Made by a program: the position numbers and the translations under genes. This document shows, piece after piece, positions 8,050 to 17,403 of a DNA stretch of 64,000 nt. The stretch is from Pseudomonas schmalbachii (GTDB taxonomy: Bacteria; Pseudomonadota; Gammaproteobacteria; Pseudomonadales; Pseudomonadaceae): assembly GCF_017589465.1 (NCBI RefSeq), contig NZ_JAELYA010000002.1, positions 124,001-188,000 on the forward strand, written 5' to 3'. The notes below the pieces were generated by a model. It saw only the letters and a program-made list of their open reading frames with translations. It was not told the origin of the DNA and searched no databases. The stretch's first letter is position 1; the number at the start of each line of letters is the position of its first letter.

Positions 8050-9705
8050 ATGCAGTGGTTCATGAACCTGCGACTGGGCGCCAAGCTGACCATCACGTTC
8101 CTGCTGGTGGCCCTGGTATCCGTAGTGGTCGGCACCTTCGGCATCAGCAATATCAAGAAAGTGGACGGCATGATGACCAGCATGTTCGCCGACCGGCTGG
8201 TGCCGATCCGCGACCTGGGCAAGGTGCAGGCCGAAACCATCCAGTTCGCCCGCCGCCTCTACGTGGCGGCCGTGGTGAACGATCCAGCGGAGATCGCCAA
8301 GCTGGTGGAGGAAAACCGCGCCTCCGAGCAGGTTGCCGACGCGACCTTCGACACCTATCGCCACACGTTCCTGATCGATGCGGAAAAGCAGCTGATCGAG
8401 AAGTACGACCTGCAGATGCCGGCGTACAAGGCATCGGCCAGGAAAGCCATGGATTTGCTGCAGCAAGGCCAGCAGGACGAGGCGGTGCAGGTCCTGCGTG
8501 AGGAAACCCGGCCATTGTTCAGCCAGGTGATGGAAACGATGGACGGCCTGATCAGGACCAACGACGAAACCGCGCGGAAGGTCAACAGCGAGTCGACCGA
8601 GATCACCCACAACATCGTCACCTTCATGATCGGCCTGATGATCGTCGGCTTCGTACTGGCGCTGGCCCTCGGCCTGCTGGTGACGCGGATGATCATGCGC
8701 CAGGTCGGCGGCGAGCCGGTCGAGGCGATGGATGCCCTGCAGCGCGTGGCGGCCGGCGACCTGACGATGGACCTGCGGATCCGCAGCGGCGACCAGACCA
8801 GCATGCTCTACAGCCTGCAGCAGATGGTGTCGAAACTGCGCGTGATCATGGGCGATGTACGCATGACCGCCGACTCCCTGGCTTCCGCTTCCGAACAGGT
8901 CGCAGCCTCGGCCCAGGCGCTCAGCCAGAATGCTTCCGAACAGGCGGCCAACGTCGAGGAAACCAGCGCATCGGTGGAAGAAATCGCCGCCACCGTGGCG
9001 CAGAACAGCGAGAACGCGCGAGTCACCGACAGCATGGCCAGCCAGTCGTCGAAGGACGCCGAGGAAGGTGGCGCGGCGGTACGCGAGATGGTCAATGCCA
9101 TGCGCCAGATCGCCGGCAAGATCGGCATCATCGACGACATCGCCTACCAGACCAACCTGCTCGCCCTGAACGCGGCTATCGAAGCTGCGCGCGCCGGCGA
9201 TCACGGCAAGGGCTTCGCCGTGGTGGCGGCGGAAGTGCGCAAGCTGGCCGAGCGCAGCCAGGTGGCGGCGCAGGAAATCGGCGCGGTCGCCAGCGACAGC
9301 GTCAACCTGGCCGAACGCGCAGGCCAGTTGCTGGAGCAGATGGTGCCGTCGATTCGCAAGACCGCCGACCTCGTGCAGGAAATCGCCTCCGCCTCGCGCG
9401 AGCAGAACACCGGCCTGGAGCAGATCAACCTGGCGGTGACCCAACTGGCACAGACCACCCAGGTGAATGCGTCGGCCTCCGAGGAGCTGTCCTCCACCTC
9501 CGAGGAAATGAGCGGCCAGGCCGTGCAATTGCAGGAAATGATCCAGTTCTTCCGCCTGGCCGAAGCTGCCACACGCAAGCCCGCAGCCGGTACGGGGCGG
9601 GATATGCCGGCCGCAGCCGAGCGCCCGCAGGCCAGGCCGCTGGCGCCGGTCAAGCGTGCGCTGCTGGAAGACCCGGTCGACGAATCGGCATTCACCCGCT
9701 TCTAG
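8050..9705 (+). CDS. Methyl-accepting chemotaxis protein with 4-helix-bundle sensor
   Basis: 551-residue transmembrane chemoreceptor. TM1 is about residues 11-31, the periplasmic four-helix-bundle sensor (4HB_MCP type) about 32-190, TM2 about 192-214, HAMP about 215-268, then a signalling domain with the tip [20 protein letters not shown] and [18 protein letters not shown]. The C-terminus ends in a flexible tail and the pentapeptide AFTRF, which fits the CheR-docking pattern x-[HFYW]-x-x-[HFYW]. Strong site GGGGGAGAG before ATG 8050. The ligand is unknown. It is the only canonical receptor in the operon and is therefore the likely cognate receptor for the CheA/CheW beside it. Confidence 0.93.
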   Translation: MQWFMNLRLGAKLTITFLLVALVSVVVGTFGISNIKKVDGMMTSMFADRLVPIRDLGKVQAETIQFARRLYVAAVVNDPAEIAKLVEENRASEQVADATFDTYRHTFLIDAEKQLIEKYDLQMPAYKASARKAMDLLQQGQQDEAVQVLREETRPLFSQVMETMDGLIRTNDETARKVNSESTEITHNIVTFMIGLMIVGFVLALALGLLVTRMIMRQVGGEPVEAMDALQRVAAGDLTMDLRIRSGDQTSMLYSLQQMVSKLRVIMGDVRMTADSLASASEQVAASAQALSQNASEQAANVEETSASVEEIAATVAQNSENARVTDSMASQSSKDAEEGGAAVREMVNAMRQIAGKIGIIDDIAYQTNLLALNAAIEAARAGDHGKGFAVVAAEVRKLAERSQVAAQEIGAVASDSVNLAERAGQLLEQMVPSIRKTADLVQEIASASREQNTGLEQINLAVTQLAQTTQVNASASEELSSTSEEMSGQAVQLQEMIQFFRLAEAATRKPAAGTGRDMPAAAERPQARPLAPVKRALLEDPVDESAFTRF

Positions 9706-9716
9706 GAGTCTGAGCG

Positions 9717-10250
9717 ATGAGTAGTCTGCCGGCCCGCCTCCCCGGCCGCCCGCTGGGCGCCGGAGAAAAACCGCTGACCCAGCAGTTCCTGACACTGACC
9801 CTGGGCAACGAACTGTTCGCCCTGCCGATCGAACACATCCGCGAGATCATCGAGTTCGGCGGACTGACGGAAATCCCGCTGATGCCGGCCTTCCTGCGCG
9901 GGGTGATCAACCTGCGCGGCGCAGTGGTGCCGGTAATCGACCTTGCCGTGCGCTTCGGTCGCCAGCGCACGCAGATCGCCCGGCGCACCTGCATCGTCAT
10001 CCTCGAAGTGGCACAAGGCGATGGCGTGCAGTTGCTGGGAGTCATCGTCGACGCAGTGAACGCGGTGCTGGCCGTCGAGGCCCAGCAGGTGGAGCCGCGC
10101 CCAGCCTTCGGCACGCACATTCGCGCGGACTTCATCGGCGGCATCCTCAAGCAGAACGAGAAGTTCGTGATCGTCCTGGACATCCCCCGCGTGCTGTCCA
10201 TAGAGGAACTCGCGGAACTGGTCGGCAACCTCGACCAGGCGCAGGGATGA
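9717..10250 (+). CDS. cheW: CheW-type coupling protein
   Basis: 177-residue single CheW domain (from about residue 20) that links receptor tips to the CheA P5 domain. Characteristic segments are present: FLTLTLGNELFALPIEHIREII, FLRGVINLRGAVVPVIDL and FIGGILKQNEKFVIVLDI. The first 20 residues are a non-conserved extension. The gene lies 11 bp after the receptor and 7 bp before cheR, consistent with one transcript. Confidence 0.93.
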   Translation: MSSLPARLPGRPLGAGEKPLTQQFLTLTLGNELFALPIEHIREIIEFGGLTEIPLMPAFLRGVINLRGAVVPVIDLAVRFGRQRTQIARRTCIVILEVAQGDGVQLLGVIVDAVNAVLAVEAQQVEPRPAFGTHIRADFIGGILKQNEKFVIVLDIPRVLSIEELAELVGNLDQAQG

Positions 10251-10257
10251 GGACCGC

Positions 10258-11100
10258 ATGAGCCAAAGCGCACAGTGCCTCACGCCAGGTCTGCAGATCC
10301 CGCTGGGTGAGCAGGAGTTTCGTCATCTCCAGCGGCTGTTCCACGAACAGGTGGGCCTGCAATTGCCACCCGTGAAGAAACCATTGATCTGCGGTCGCCT
10401 GAGCAAGCGCCTGAATGCGCTGCGCATGGACAGCTACCAGCAGTACTACCAGCACCTTGTCTCGCCGGCTGGAGAGGCGGAGCTGGAAATCGCCATCGAC
10501 CTGATCACCACCCACGAAACGTACTTCTTTCGCGAGCCGAAGCACTTCGACTTCCTCCAGAAGGAGATTCTTCCGCGGGCGGCCAGGCAGCCGGAGTTCC
10601 GCGCCTGGAGCGCGGCCAGTTCCACCGGCGAGGAGGCCTACACCCTGGCGATGCTGCTGGACAACGGGCGGCTGGGGCAGCCATGGACAGTCCTGGGCAC
10701 CGACATCAGCCAGCAGGTACTGACCAATGCCCGGCGCGGCCTCTACTCGATGGGACGCGGCGAGCGGATTCCCACGCATTTCCTCAAGCGCTATTGCCTG
10801 AAGGGCCGCGAACGCTACGACGGCTACTTCCTGGTGGAACGCCAGCTGCGCGAACGGGTCGAGTTCCGCTACGGCAACCTGACCCGGCCGGCGCCGGAAC
10901 TGGGCATGTTCGACCTGGTGCTGCTGCGCAATGTGCTGATCTATTTCGACCAGACGACCAAGGAGCGGGTCCTGAGCCACGTCCTGGATCGACTCAAGCC
11001 CGGCGGCTGGCTGATGGTCGGGCACTCCGAGGCGCTGCATGAAGTCCGCCACCCGCTCGAACTGGTGACCTCGTCGATCTACCGCAAGGTGGCGGCATGA
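10258..11100 (+). CDS. cheR: Chemoreceptor methyltransferase CheR
   Basis: 280-residue S-adenosylmethionine-dependent glutamate methyltransferase that adds methyl groups to receptors. N-terminal helical domain (about 1-85), then SAM-binding fold with FRAWSAASSTGEEAYTLAM, GTDIS and FDLVLLRNVLIYF. The beta-subdomain region (RYCLKGRERYDGYFLVERQL) has the same length as in the pentapeptide-binding Salmonella enzyme as I recall it, which fits the docking pentapeptide at the end of the neighbouring receptor. The stop overlaps cheD by 4 bp. Confidence 0.95.
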   Translation: MSQSAQCLTPGLQIPLGEQEFRHLQRLFHEQVGLQLPPVKKPLICGRLSKRLNALRMDSYQQYYQHLVSPAGEAELEIAIDLITTHETYFFREPKHFDFLQKEILPRAARQPEFRAWSAASSTGEEAYTLAMLLDNGRLGQPWTVLGTDISQQVLTNARRGLYSMGRGERIPTHFLKRYCLKGRERYDGYFLVERQLRERVEFRYGNLTRPAPELGMFDLVLLRNVLIYFDQTTKERVLSHVLDRLKPGGWLMVGHSEALHEVRHPLELVTSSIYRKVAA

Positions 11101-11600
11101 GAGGCAAGCGCTTCCTCAATCCCGGCGATCTGTATTTCGGTGACCAGCAACTGGTGGAGACCCTGCTCGGTTCCTGCGTGGCGATCACCCTGTGGTTCCC
11201 CCGCGCACGCAAGGGCGGCATATGCCACTTCCTCCTGCCGGGTCGCCAGAGAGTCCCCGAACACGCGCGCAACCTGGATGGCCGCTACGGCAACGAGGCA
11301 TGGATCTGGCTCAAGCAGCAGGCGCGCATACATGGGCTCAAACCGGCCGAGGCCGAGGTCAAGCTGTTCGGCGGCGCACGCAGCCTGACGACCCCGAACA
11401 GACGGCTGAGCAGTGATGTCGGCGGACAGAACGTGCGCTTCGCCGAGCGTCTGGTGGACGAGGCCGGCTTGCGGGTGATCGGCCGCGACCTTGGCGGCGA
11501 GGGCTGCCGCTTCGTGCGCTTCGACCCGGCCAGCGGCACGGCCTGGGTGCGCCGTGGCGCGGCCTTGAACATCCAGGCCGCAAAGGAGGCGCAGCGATGA
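11097..11600 (+). CDS. cheD: Chemoreceptor glutamine deamidase CheD
   Basis: 167-residue CheD, which deamidates glutamines in receptors and can also demethylate them. The catalytic cysteine C27 ([11 protein letters not shown]) and histidine H44 (GGICHFLLP) occupy the same residue numbers as in the characterised Thermotoga protein. Overlaps cheR at its start and cheB at its end, both by ATGA. No cheC is present in the window. Confidence 0.93.
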   Translation: MRGKRFLNPGDLYFGDQQLVETLLGSCVAITLWFPRARKGGICHFLLPGRQRVPEHARNLDGRYGNEAWIWLKQQARIHGLKPAEAEVKLFGGARSLTTPNRRLSSDVGGQNVRFAERLVDEAGLRVIGRDLGGEGCRFVRFDPASGTAWVRRGAALNIQAAKEAQR

Positions 11601-12661
11601 GCATCAAGGTGATGATCGTCGACGACTCGGCGGTGATGCGCGAGGCGATGCAGCAGATGCTCGCCCCCCATGCCGACATCGAGGTGATCGGCGCTGCGCT
11701 CGATCCCCTGCTGGCGCTGCAGAAGATGGAGCGCAACTGGCCGGACGTGATCCTCCTAGACGTGGAGATGCCGCGCATGGATGGCATCACCTTCCTGCGC
11801 CAGATCATGACCACTCGTCCCACACCGGTGGTGATCTGCTCGACGCTGACCGAGAAAGGCGCGGAGATAACCCTGCAGGCGCTGTCCGCCGGGGCGGTGG
11901 AGGTCATCACCAAGCCGACCATGGGCTTGCGCGACTTCCTGCGCGATCACGCCCGGGAACTGGTCAACGCCATCCGCACGGCCTCCCATGCACGGGTAAG
12001 GCCGGCATCGGCCCCGGTGACGCCGAGGACCGACACCAGGCTGACCGCCGATGCGCTGCTCGCGGCACCGGCCACGGGCCTGCGCAACCAGCGCACCACC
12101 GAGAAGATCGTCGTGCTGGGTACTTCGACCGGCGGCACCCAGGCACTGGAAAACGTCCTCTGCGAACTGCCGGTGAACGCACCGGGCATCGCCATCGTCC
12201 AGCACATGCCGGAGCGCTTCACCCGCAACTTCGCCACGCGGCTCGACTCGCTGTGCGCCATCGAGGTCCGCGAGGCCTGCGATGGCGACCGCCTGCTGCC
12301 TGGCCTGGCGCTGATCGCACCGGGTGGCCGGCACATGCTGGTCCGCCGCAGCGGCGCACAGTATCAGGTCGAGGTGAAGGACGGTCCGCTGGTCAGCCGC
12401 CATCGCCCTTCGGTGGACGTACTGTTCCGTTCCGCGGCGCAGCACGCCGGTCGCAACGCGCTGGGCGTGATCATGACCGGCATGGGCGACGACGGCGCCA
12501 GGGGTTTGAAGGAAATGCACGAAGCAGGTGCGCGCACCTGCGCACAGGACGAGGACAGTTGCGTGGTGTTCGGCATGCCCAAGGAGGCAATCCGGCTGGG
12601 CGGAGTGGATCAGGTTGTCGCCCTGGGGGAAATCCCCGGCGTGATCATGAGCTGGCGCTAA
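11597..12661 (+). CDS. cheB: Chemoreceptor methylesterase CheB
   Basis: 354-residue two-domain protein: N-terminal receiver (D55 in [11 protein letters not shown]) and C-terminal methylesterase. The catalytic triad is visible as S177 (GTSTGG), H203 ([13 protein letters not shown]) and the aspartate of [11 protein letters not shown]. The linker (about 130-165) is long and proline/threonine-rich. Phosphorylation by CheA would activate demethylation and close the adaptation loop with CheR. Starts inside the end of cheD. Confidence 0.95.
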   Translation: MSIKVMIVDDSAVMREAMQQMLAPHADIEVIGAALDPLLALQKMERNWPDVILLDVEMPRMDGITFLRQIMTTRPTPVVICSTLTEKGAEITLQALSAGAVEVITKPTMGLRDFLRDHARELVNAIRTASHARVRPASAPVTPRTDTRLTADALLAAPATGLRNQRTTEKIVVLGTSTGGTQALENVLCELPVNAPGIAIVQHMPERFTRNFATRLDSLCAIEVREACDGDRLLPGLALIAPGGRHMLVRRSGAQYQVEVKDGPLVSRHRPSVDVLFRSAAQHAGRNALGVIMTGMGDDGARGLKEMHEAGARTCAQDEDSCVVFGMPKEAIRLGGVDQVVALGEIPGVIMSWR

Positions 12662-12670
12662 GGAGAAAGC

Positions 12671-13906
12671 ATGAAGACAGTCAACCGGCTTCCCGAGTAT
12701 GTCCTGATCGTCGATGACAGCGACGTACAGCGTAGTTTCATCGTTGACCAGTGCATCGCGCTCGGTATCCCCCGGATTCTCCAGGCGGAGGATGGTTGCG
12801 ACGCCCTTGCCCAGTTGAAGGCCAGCCCGGCGATCGAGGTGATCGTACTCGACCTGGAAATGCCGGGCATGGATGGCGTCGAAGCGCTGCACGAGATGGC
12901 CCGCCTGGGCCTGAACCCGGCGGTGATCCTGGCCAGTGCGCGTGACAGCGTACTGCTCAACGTGGTCGAGAACATGGGCAGGAGCCTCGGCCTGCACCTG
13001 CTTGGCGCCCTGCAGAAGCCGATCACCCAGGAGCAGTTGCTGACCAGCCTGAGCCGCTTCTCGGCCGTCGAGCCGTGCACCGAGCGGCAGGCCGCTCCCG
13101 TGCCGGGCCCGCGAGTGGACGAGCACGAGATACAGCGAGCCCTGCAGGAAAAGGAATTCGTGGCCTATTTCCAGCCCAAGGTGTCGTTGCTCGACGGCAC
13201 GCTGACTGGGGTTGAAGCCTTGATCCGCTGGCAGCACCCGACCCATGGACTGCTCACCCCGGACCGCTTCATCGGGCTGATCGAATGCAGCCGACACATG
13301 GCCGAGACCACCCTGCAGATGCTGGACCTGGCTTTGCGGCATTGCCGCGGCTGGCATGAAGCCGGCCTGCCGCTAAGTTGCTCGATCAATGTTTCGGCCG
13401 ACACCCTGGCCGATACCCGCCTGGCCGAGGCGATCATCGCGCGGGTTGCCAGCAGCGGCATCGCGCCGCGCTTCGTCATCCTGGAAATCACCGAAAGCGC
13501 GATCATGACCGATCTCAGCACCACGCTCGGCACCCTGGCCCGGTTGCGCCTGAAAGGCTTCGGCCTGTCGGTGGACGACTACGGCACCGGCTTCTCCTGC
13601 ATGCTGCAGCTCTCGCGCGTGCCCTGTTCGGAACTGAAGATAGATCGCGCCTTCGTCAACGGCGCGAGCCAGAAACTGCATCTGCGCGTGCTTCTGGAAA
13701 GCGCGCTGGACATCGCCCGCAAGCTCGACCTGCGGGTGGTCGCCGAAGGCGTGGAAAGCCGCGATGACTGGGAGCTGCTTTGCCAACTCGGCTGCACCGA
13801 GGCGCAAGGTTACTTCATCGCCAAACCCATGCCCGGCGATGCGCTGCCGGCATGGTGGAGGGCCAATCAGGAACGCCTGCAGGCAATGGTTGGCATAGCT
13901 GTATAG
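12671..13906 (+). CDS. Receiver-EAL c-di-GMP phosphodiesterase
   Basis: 411-residue response regulator with an N-terminal receiver (D61 in VLDLEMPGMDG; D15/D16 acidic pair) and a C-terminal EAL domain (about 150-405). All catalytic residues of active EAL phosphodiesterases can be seen: E182 of VEAL, INVSAD, EITES, the D-D of DDYGTGFS, KIDR, AEGVES and QGYFIAKPMP. It should therefore hydrolyse c-di-GMP to pGpG. Nine bp after cheB with a strong AAGGAGA site, so it is the last gene of the che operon and a likely phosphorylation target of that CheA. It resembles RocR of P. aeruginosa in architecture. Nothing suggests it is degenerate. Confidence 0.93.
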   Translation: MKTVNRLPEYVLIVDDSDVQRSFIVDQCIALGIPRILQAEDGCDALAQLKASPAIEVIVLDLEMPGMDGVEALHEMARLGLNPAVILASARDSVLLNVVENMGRSLGLHLLGALQKPITQEQLLTSLSRFSAVEPCTERQAAPVPGPRVDEHEIQRALQEKEFVAYFQPKVSLLDGTLTGVEALIRWQHPTHGLLTPDRFIGLIECSRHMAETTLQMLDLALRHCRGWHEAGLPLSCSINVSADTLADTRLAEAIIARVASSGIAPRFVILEITESAIMTDLSTTLGTLARLRLKGFGLSVDDYGTGFSCMLQLSRVPCSELKIDRAFVNGASQKLHLRVLLESALDIARKLDLRVVAEGVESRDDWELLCQLGCTEAQGYFIAKPMPGDALPAWWRANQERLQAMVGIAV

Positions 13907-13934
13907 AGGACCGGTGGGCAGTTCCGCAGCCGGT

Positions 13935-14258
13935 TCAGCCCACCACCGCCAACACCCCACCCAGCAGCGGCACGCCCGCCGCTGTCGGCAGCGTCCAGCG
14001 CGGGCGGTAGGCCAGCAGGGCGACCAGCAGGCCGCCGGCGAGCATCAGCAGGCAGGTCCAGTAGATGATGCCGTTCTCCACACCGAGCAGGTGGATGCAG
14101 TAGGCCAGCGCCAGCGCGCCATCCAGCAGCGCGACACCACGCAGCATCAGCACCCGCCTGTCGCTCGGCGCGGCGCCGAACAGGTCGCGGTGATGACGCG
14201 ACAGCGCCAGGCAGAGGGCCGTCATGGCCAGCAGGTTGAGACCGAAGACCAGCAGCAT
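13935..14258 (-). CDS. DUF3325 membrane protein
   Basis: 107-residue hydrophobic protein with three or four predicted helices; the pattern LLVFGLNLLAMTALCLALSRHHRDL is that of DUF3325, a small partner of PepSY-type iron reductases. It overlaps the PepSY gene stop by 1 bp and ends the three-gene operon. Function unknown; probably an accessory subunit in the inner membrane. Confidence 0.8.
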   Translation of the reverse strand: MLLVFGLNLLAMTALCLALSRHHRDLFGAAPSDRRVLMLRGVALLDGALALAYCIHLLGVENGIIYWTCLLMLAGGLLVALLAYRPRWTLPTAAGVPLLGGVLAVVG

Positions 14259-15784
14259 CAGGCGACCTCCTCGACCAGCGCACGACGGCGCTTCTCCGCC
14301 ACCACGACGGGACGGCCGAGACGGCGGGCCAGCGCAGCACTGAGCAGGCCGGCGATCAGGAAGCCCAGGTCGACGCCGGCGAGCGTCCAGTCACCACGGG
14401 CGATGCTGGATGTCAGGCGGCCAGCCTCGGGGCCGAACAGGCTGAGCAACGGCAGGCTCAGCGCCAGCAGGGCCGCCGCCATGGCCTGTTCGCGGGCCAT
14501 GGTGCGGCCGTTGCCGAGACGGAACAGCGAATGCCCGACCGCCAGCAGCCAGACGCCAAGGAACACCGCGATTTCCCATCGATTGCGGTACGCCAGCGAA
14601 CCCGGCAGCAGGCGCGCGGCGCCGAACAGCGCCAGGCTGGCCAGCGGCAGGCCGCCGCAGACCGCGCCGTTCAGTGCGCGCACCAGGGTCACGCCGCTGC
14701 TGCCGCGCGCCTCGCGCTTGGCCAGCCAGACCTGCAGCCCGCCGAGCAGCATGGCGCAGCCGGACAGGCCGAGCAGCAGGTACAGCACGCGCACCAGGTT
14801 GCCGCCGAACTGCGCCATGTGCAGGCCGCCCAGCCAGGAATAGGTGTGGTAGCCCGCCGCGTAAGGCTTCTGCTGGTGCAGCAGCGCGCCGGTGCCGGAA
14901 TCGAAGGAAATGGTTTCCTGGTCGTTCACCAGCCGCGAATCCACCGCCTTGCGAATCTGCACCATCGCCGACGAATCGCCCGGATGCTCGACATTGATCC
15001 AGCCGGCGCGGCTGCCGTCGCCCCAGAGTTCCTCGGACGTGGCGATCATGCGGTCGATGGACTTCGGCGGCTTGGCCGGCTTGCCCAGTTCCTCGCGGTC
15101 GAACGAGCGCTGCGTCTCCTGGAAGAAGCGCATGACGTCGCCCTTGTAGGCCGCGTGGATGCCGGCCGGCATGTAGTTGGCGACGAAGATGGCGAGGCCG
15201 GTGTAGGCGATCAGCAGGTGGAACGGCAGGCCGACCACGCCGAGCACGTTGTGCGCGTCGAGCCAGGCACGCTGCCGCGCCGCCTTCGGGCGCAGGGTGA
15301 AGAAGTCCTTGAAGATGCGCCGGTGGACGATGATGCCGCTGACCAGCGCCACCAGCATGAACATGCCGGCGATGCCGACGATGTACAGGCCGATCATGCC
15401 GGCGTGCAGGTCGTAGTGCAGGGTGAAGAAGAACTCGCCGCCGACCGTCTTCGGCAGGGCTTCGCCGGTTCGCGGATCGAGCTTGAAGTCGACGAACTCG
15501 CCGAGGTCCGCCGGCACCCAGCCGGCCGTCCAGTACGGGATGCGTTCGGTCGGCGCGCGCATCCAGAAGGCGTGGGCGTTGGGCTGGCGTTCGGTCAGCC
15601 AGTCGCGCACCTGGTCGGCACTCACCGCATTCTCCGCCGGCTCGTGCAGTTGCGGCAGCATCCAGCGGGTCAGCTCCTTGTCGAAGCAGGCCAGGCTGCC
15701 GGCGAACAGGATGACGAACAGCAGCCAGCTGACCAGCAGGCCGCTCCAGGTATGCAGGCCGGACATCGATTGGCGCAGGCTCAT
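14258..15784 (-). CDS. PepSY-type inner-membrane protein (siderophore/iron reductase-like)
   Basis: 508-residue PepSY-associated TM family protein. It opens MSLRQSMSGLHTWSGLLVSWLLF, contains four or more membrane helices and two large periplasmic PepSY-like segments, and has paired histidines in the helices (LHYDLHAG, MFMLVALVSGIIVHRR, HNVLGVVGLPFHLLIAYTG) that could hold heme. Family members such as FoxB act in ferric-siderophore reduction. I start it at 15784, where GGAG is 9 nt upstream; the frame is open for 46 more codons but those overlap the preceding gene. The start overlaps the DUF3649 stop (ATGA). No TonB receptor gene accompanies it here. Confidence 0.85.
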   Translation of the reverse strand: MSLRQSMSGLHTWSGLLVSWLLFVILFAGSLACFDKELTRWMLPQLHEPAENAVSADQVRDWLTERQPNAHAFWMRAPTERIPYWTAGWVPADLGEFVDFKLDPRTGEALPKTVGGEFFFTLHYDLHAGMIGLYIVGIAGMFMLVALVSGIIVHRRIFKDFFTLRPKAARQRAWLDAHNVLGVVGLPFHLLIAYTGLAIFVANYMPAGIHAAYKGDVMRFFQETQRSFDREELGKPAKPPKSIDRMIATSEELWGDGSRAGWINVEHPGDSSAMVQIRKAVDSRLVNDQETISFDSGTGALLHQQKPYAAGYHTYSWLGGLHMAQFGGNLVRVLYLLLGLSGCAMLLGGLQVWLAKREARGSSGVTLVRALNGAVCGGLPLASLALFGAARLLPGSLAYRNRWEIAVFLGVWLLAVGHSLFRLGNGRTMAREQAMAAALLALSLPLLSLFGPEAGRLTSSIARGDWTLAGVDLGFLIAGLLSAALARRLGRPVVVAEKRRRALVEEVA

Positions 15785-16077
15785 GGGCGGGCTCCGAAAG
15801 TGCCGGGCAGGAAGGCCGCCAGCGCCAGCAGCACGCTCAGCAGCAACGGACCGCACCAGGCGCGCCAGGCGCTGCGGGTGGCGAAGACGAAGACGATGGC
15901 CGCGACCCACACGGCGAAGCACAGCAGGCTGGCGAAGGCGACCCGGTCGGCCCGCCCCAGCGGCAGGTAGACGCTGAGGAAGGCGGTGGCGGAATAGGCC
16001 AGCGCATAGCCGCCGAACAGCGCCGCGAGGATGCGCGAGGTCAGCGCCGCGGCGCTCATCTTGCCCTTGTCGCTCAT
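15781..16077 (-). CDS. DUF3649 membrane protein
   Basis: 98-residue protein with three predicted helices (ILAALFGGYALAYSATAFLSV, VAFASLLCFAVWVAAIVFVFA, GPLLLSVLLALAAFLPG), matching DUF3649, the usual first partner of PepSY iron reductases. ATG 16077 follows GGGGGA; a longer start at 16128 has no good site. First gene of the operon, downstream of a Fur-like site. Confidence 0.8.
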   Translation of the reverse strand: MSDKGKMSAAALTSRILAALFGGYALAYSATAFLSVYLPLGRADRVAFASLLCFAVWVAAIVFVFATRSAWRAWCGPLLLSVLLALAAFLPGTFGARP

Positions 16078-16176
16078 GCGCCGGTCCCCCACGGGGAAAG
16101 GCCTGCCTGGAATGCTCGCATCGCTCAACTACCTGCTGCTGGATCGCCCTTGGCGGGCACGGAATTCAAACGCCGA

Positions 16177-16197
16177 ATTATATGATATCGATTCTCA
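16177..16197 (-). promoter_or_regulatory. Putative Fur box and -10 element for the PepSY operon
   Basis: On the minus strand TGAGAATCGATATCA (16183-16197) matches the 7-1-7 Fur inverted repeat TGATAAT-N-ATTATCA at 11 of 14 positions. A perfect TATAAT (16177-16182) follows immediately. The -35 is poor. The rest of the 321-bp gap (16078-16398) shows no gene; it ends in the ribosome site of the next gene. Confidence 0.55.
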
Positions 16198-16398
16198 ATA
16201 GGAAGGGATTAGCAGCAGCAGTTGTGAACAAACTGTGTCCACTCCGGACCGGCGGCTCGCCCGGCGCCGACAGCCATGGCGATCCTGTCCCAATCGATGG
16301 CGTAACCGCCACGGCCGGCACGAATGCCACTTGCCGTCGTTATGATCCGGAGGAATCGGGCACCCGCCGGACAATGACAACAAGAAGGAGCTTTGCGC

Positions 16399-17400
16399 GT
16401 GAGCGGAACCACCATGCAGGCGGTCGTCGGCCGCAACCTGGACTCTCTCGACAGTTACCGGATCGAAACCGTCGCCCGCCCCGAACCCGGACCGGGCGAA
16501 GTCCGCATACGCGTCGTCAGTGCCGGCATCGGCTATGTGGACAGCCTGCTGTGCACCGGCCGCTACCAGATCAAGCCGCCGACGCCCTACATCCCGGGCT
16601 GCGAACTGGCCGGCGTGATCGACGCCATCGGCGAACAGGTCAGCGGCCTCGAAGTCGGCCAGCGGGTCGCCGCCTCCCCCTTCGGCGGCGCCTTCGCCGA
16701 ATATGCCGTGGCGCGGGCCAATTCCGTGGTGCCGCTGCCCCGGCACATGGACTTCGAACTGGGCGCGGCATTCTGGATCGACCACACCACCGCGTTCTAC
16801 GCCCTGCGCGACCGCGCCAACCTCAGTGCCGGGGAAAGCGTGCTGGTGCTCGGCGCGGCCGGCGGCCTGGGACAGGCGGGCATCCAGATCGCCCGCCTGC
16901 TCGGCGCCAGCGTCATCGCCGCCGCCTCGACCCCGGCCAAGCGCGAAGCCGCCCTCGCCGCCGGTGCCAGCCTCGCCGTGGACTACACCCAGCCGGACTG
17001 GGGCGACACGCTCAAGCGCATGACCGATGGCCGCGGCGTAGACGTGGTGTTCGACCCGGTCGGCGGCGCCACCTTCGAAACCGCGTTCCGCCGCCTCGCC
17101 TGGGGCGGCCGGCATCTGGTGCTCGGCTTCACCGGCGGCTCGATCCCTGCCCTGCCGGCCAACCTCGCGTTGCTCAAGGGCGCCTCGCTGGTCGGCGTGG
17201 ACGTCCGCCAGTTCGCCTCGGTGTACTCGCCGGAAGGCGCGACGGCATTGCGCCGGGAGTTGGCCGGACATATCGACGAGGGACGCCTCCGCCCACGGAT
17301 CGGCGTGCGCTATCCGTTCGAGCGTTTCCACGAGGCGCTGGAATCCTCGGCGGATCGCAACCGTATCGGCAAGGCGGTACTGACCGTCGCCCAGGAGTGA
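16399..17400 (+). CDS. Zinc-independent quinone oxidoreductase (MDR family)
   Basis: 333-residue medium-chain dehydrogenase/reductase of the NADPH:quinone oxidoreductase type. The N-terminal GroES-like fold ends near residue 120; the nucleotide-binding motif is LGAAGGLGQAGIQIARLLGA. The zinc ligands of alcohol dehydrogenases are absent. GTG 16399 is chosen because AAGGAG lies 8 nt upstream; ATG 16414 would be 23 nt away. It is followed 3 bp later by a crotonase gene, so the pair probably forms an operon handling an acyl-CoA or enone. Substrate not determinable. Confidence 0.88.
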   Translation: MSGTTMQAVVGRNLDSLDSYRIETVARPEPGPGEVRIRVVSAGIGYVDSLLCTGRYQIKPPTPYIPGCELAGVIDAIGEQVSGLEVGQRVAASPFGGAFAEYAVARANSVVPLPRHMDFELGAAFWIDHTTAFYALRDRANLSAGESVLVLGAAGGLGQAGIQIARLLGASVIAAASTPAKREAALAAGASLAVDYTQPDWGDTLKRMTDGRGVDVVFDPVGGATFETAFRRLAWGGRHLVLGFTGGSIPALPANLALLKGASLVGVDVRQFASVYSPEGATALRRELAGHIDEGRLRPRIGVRYPFERFHEALESSADRNRIGKAVLTVAQE

Positions 17401-17403
17401 ACC

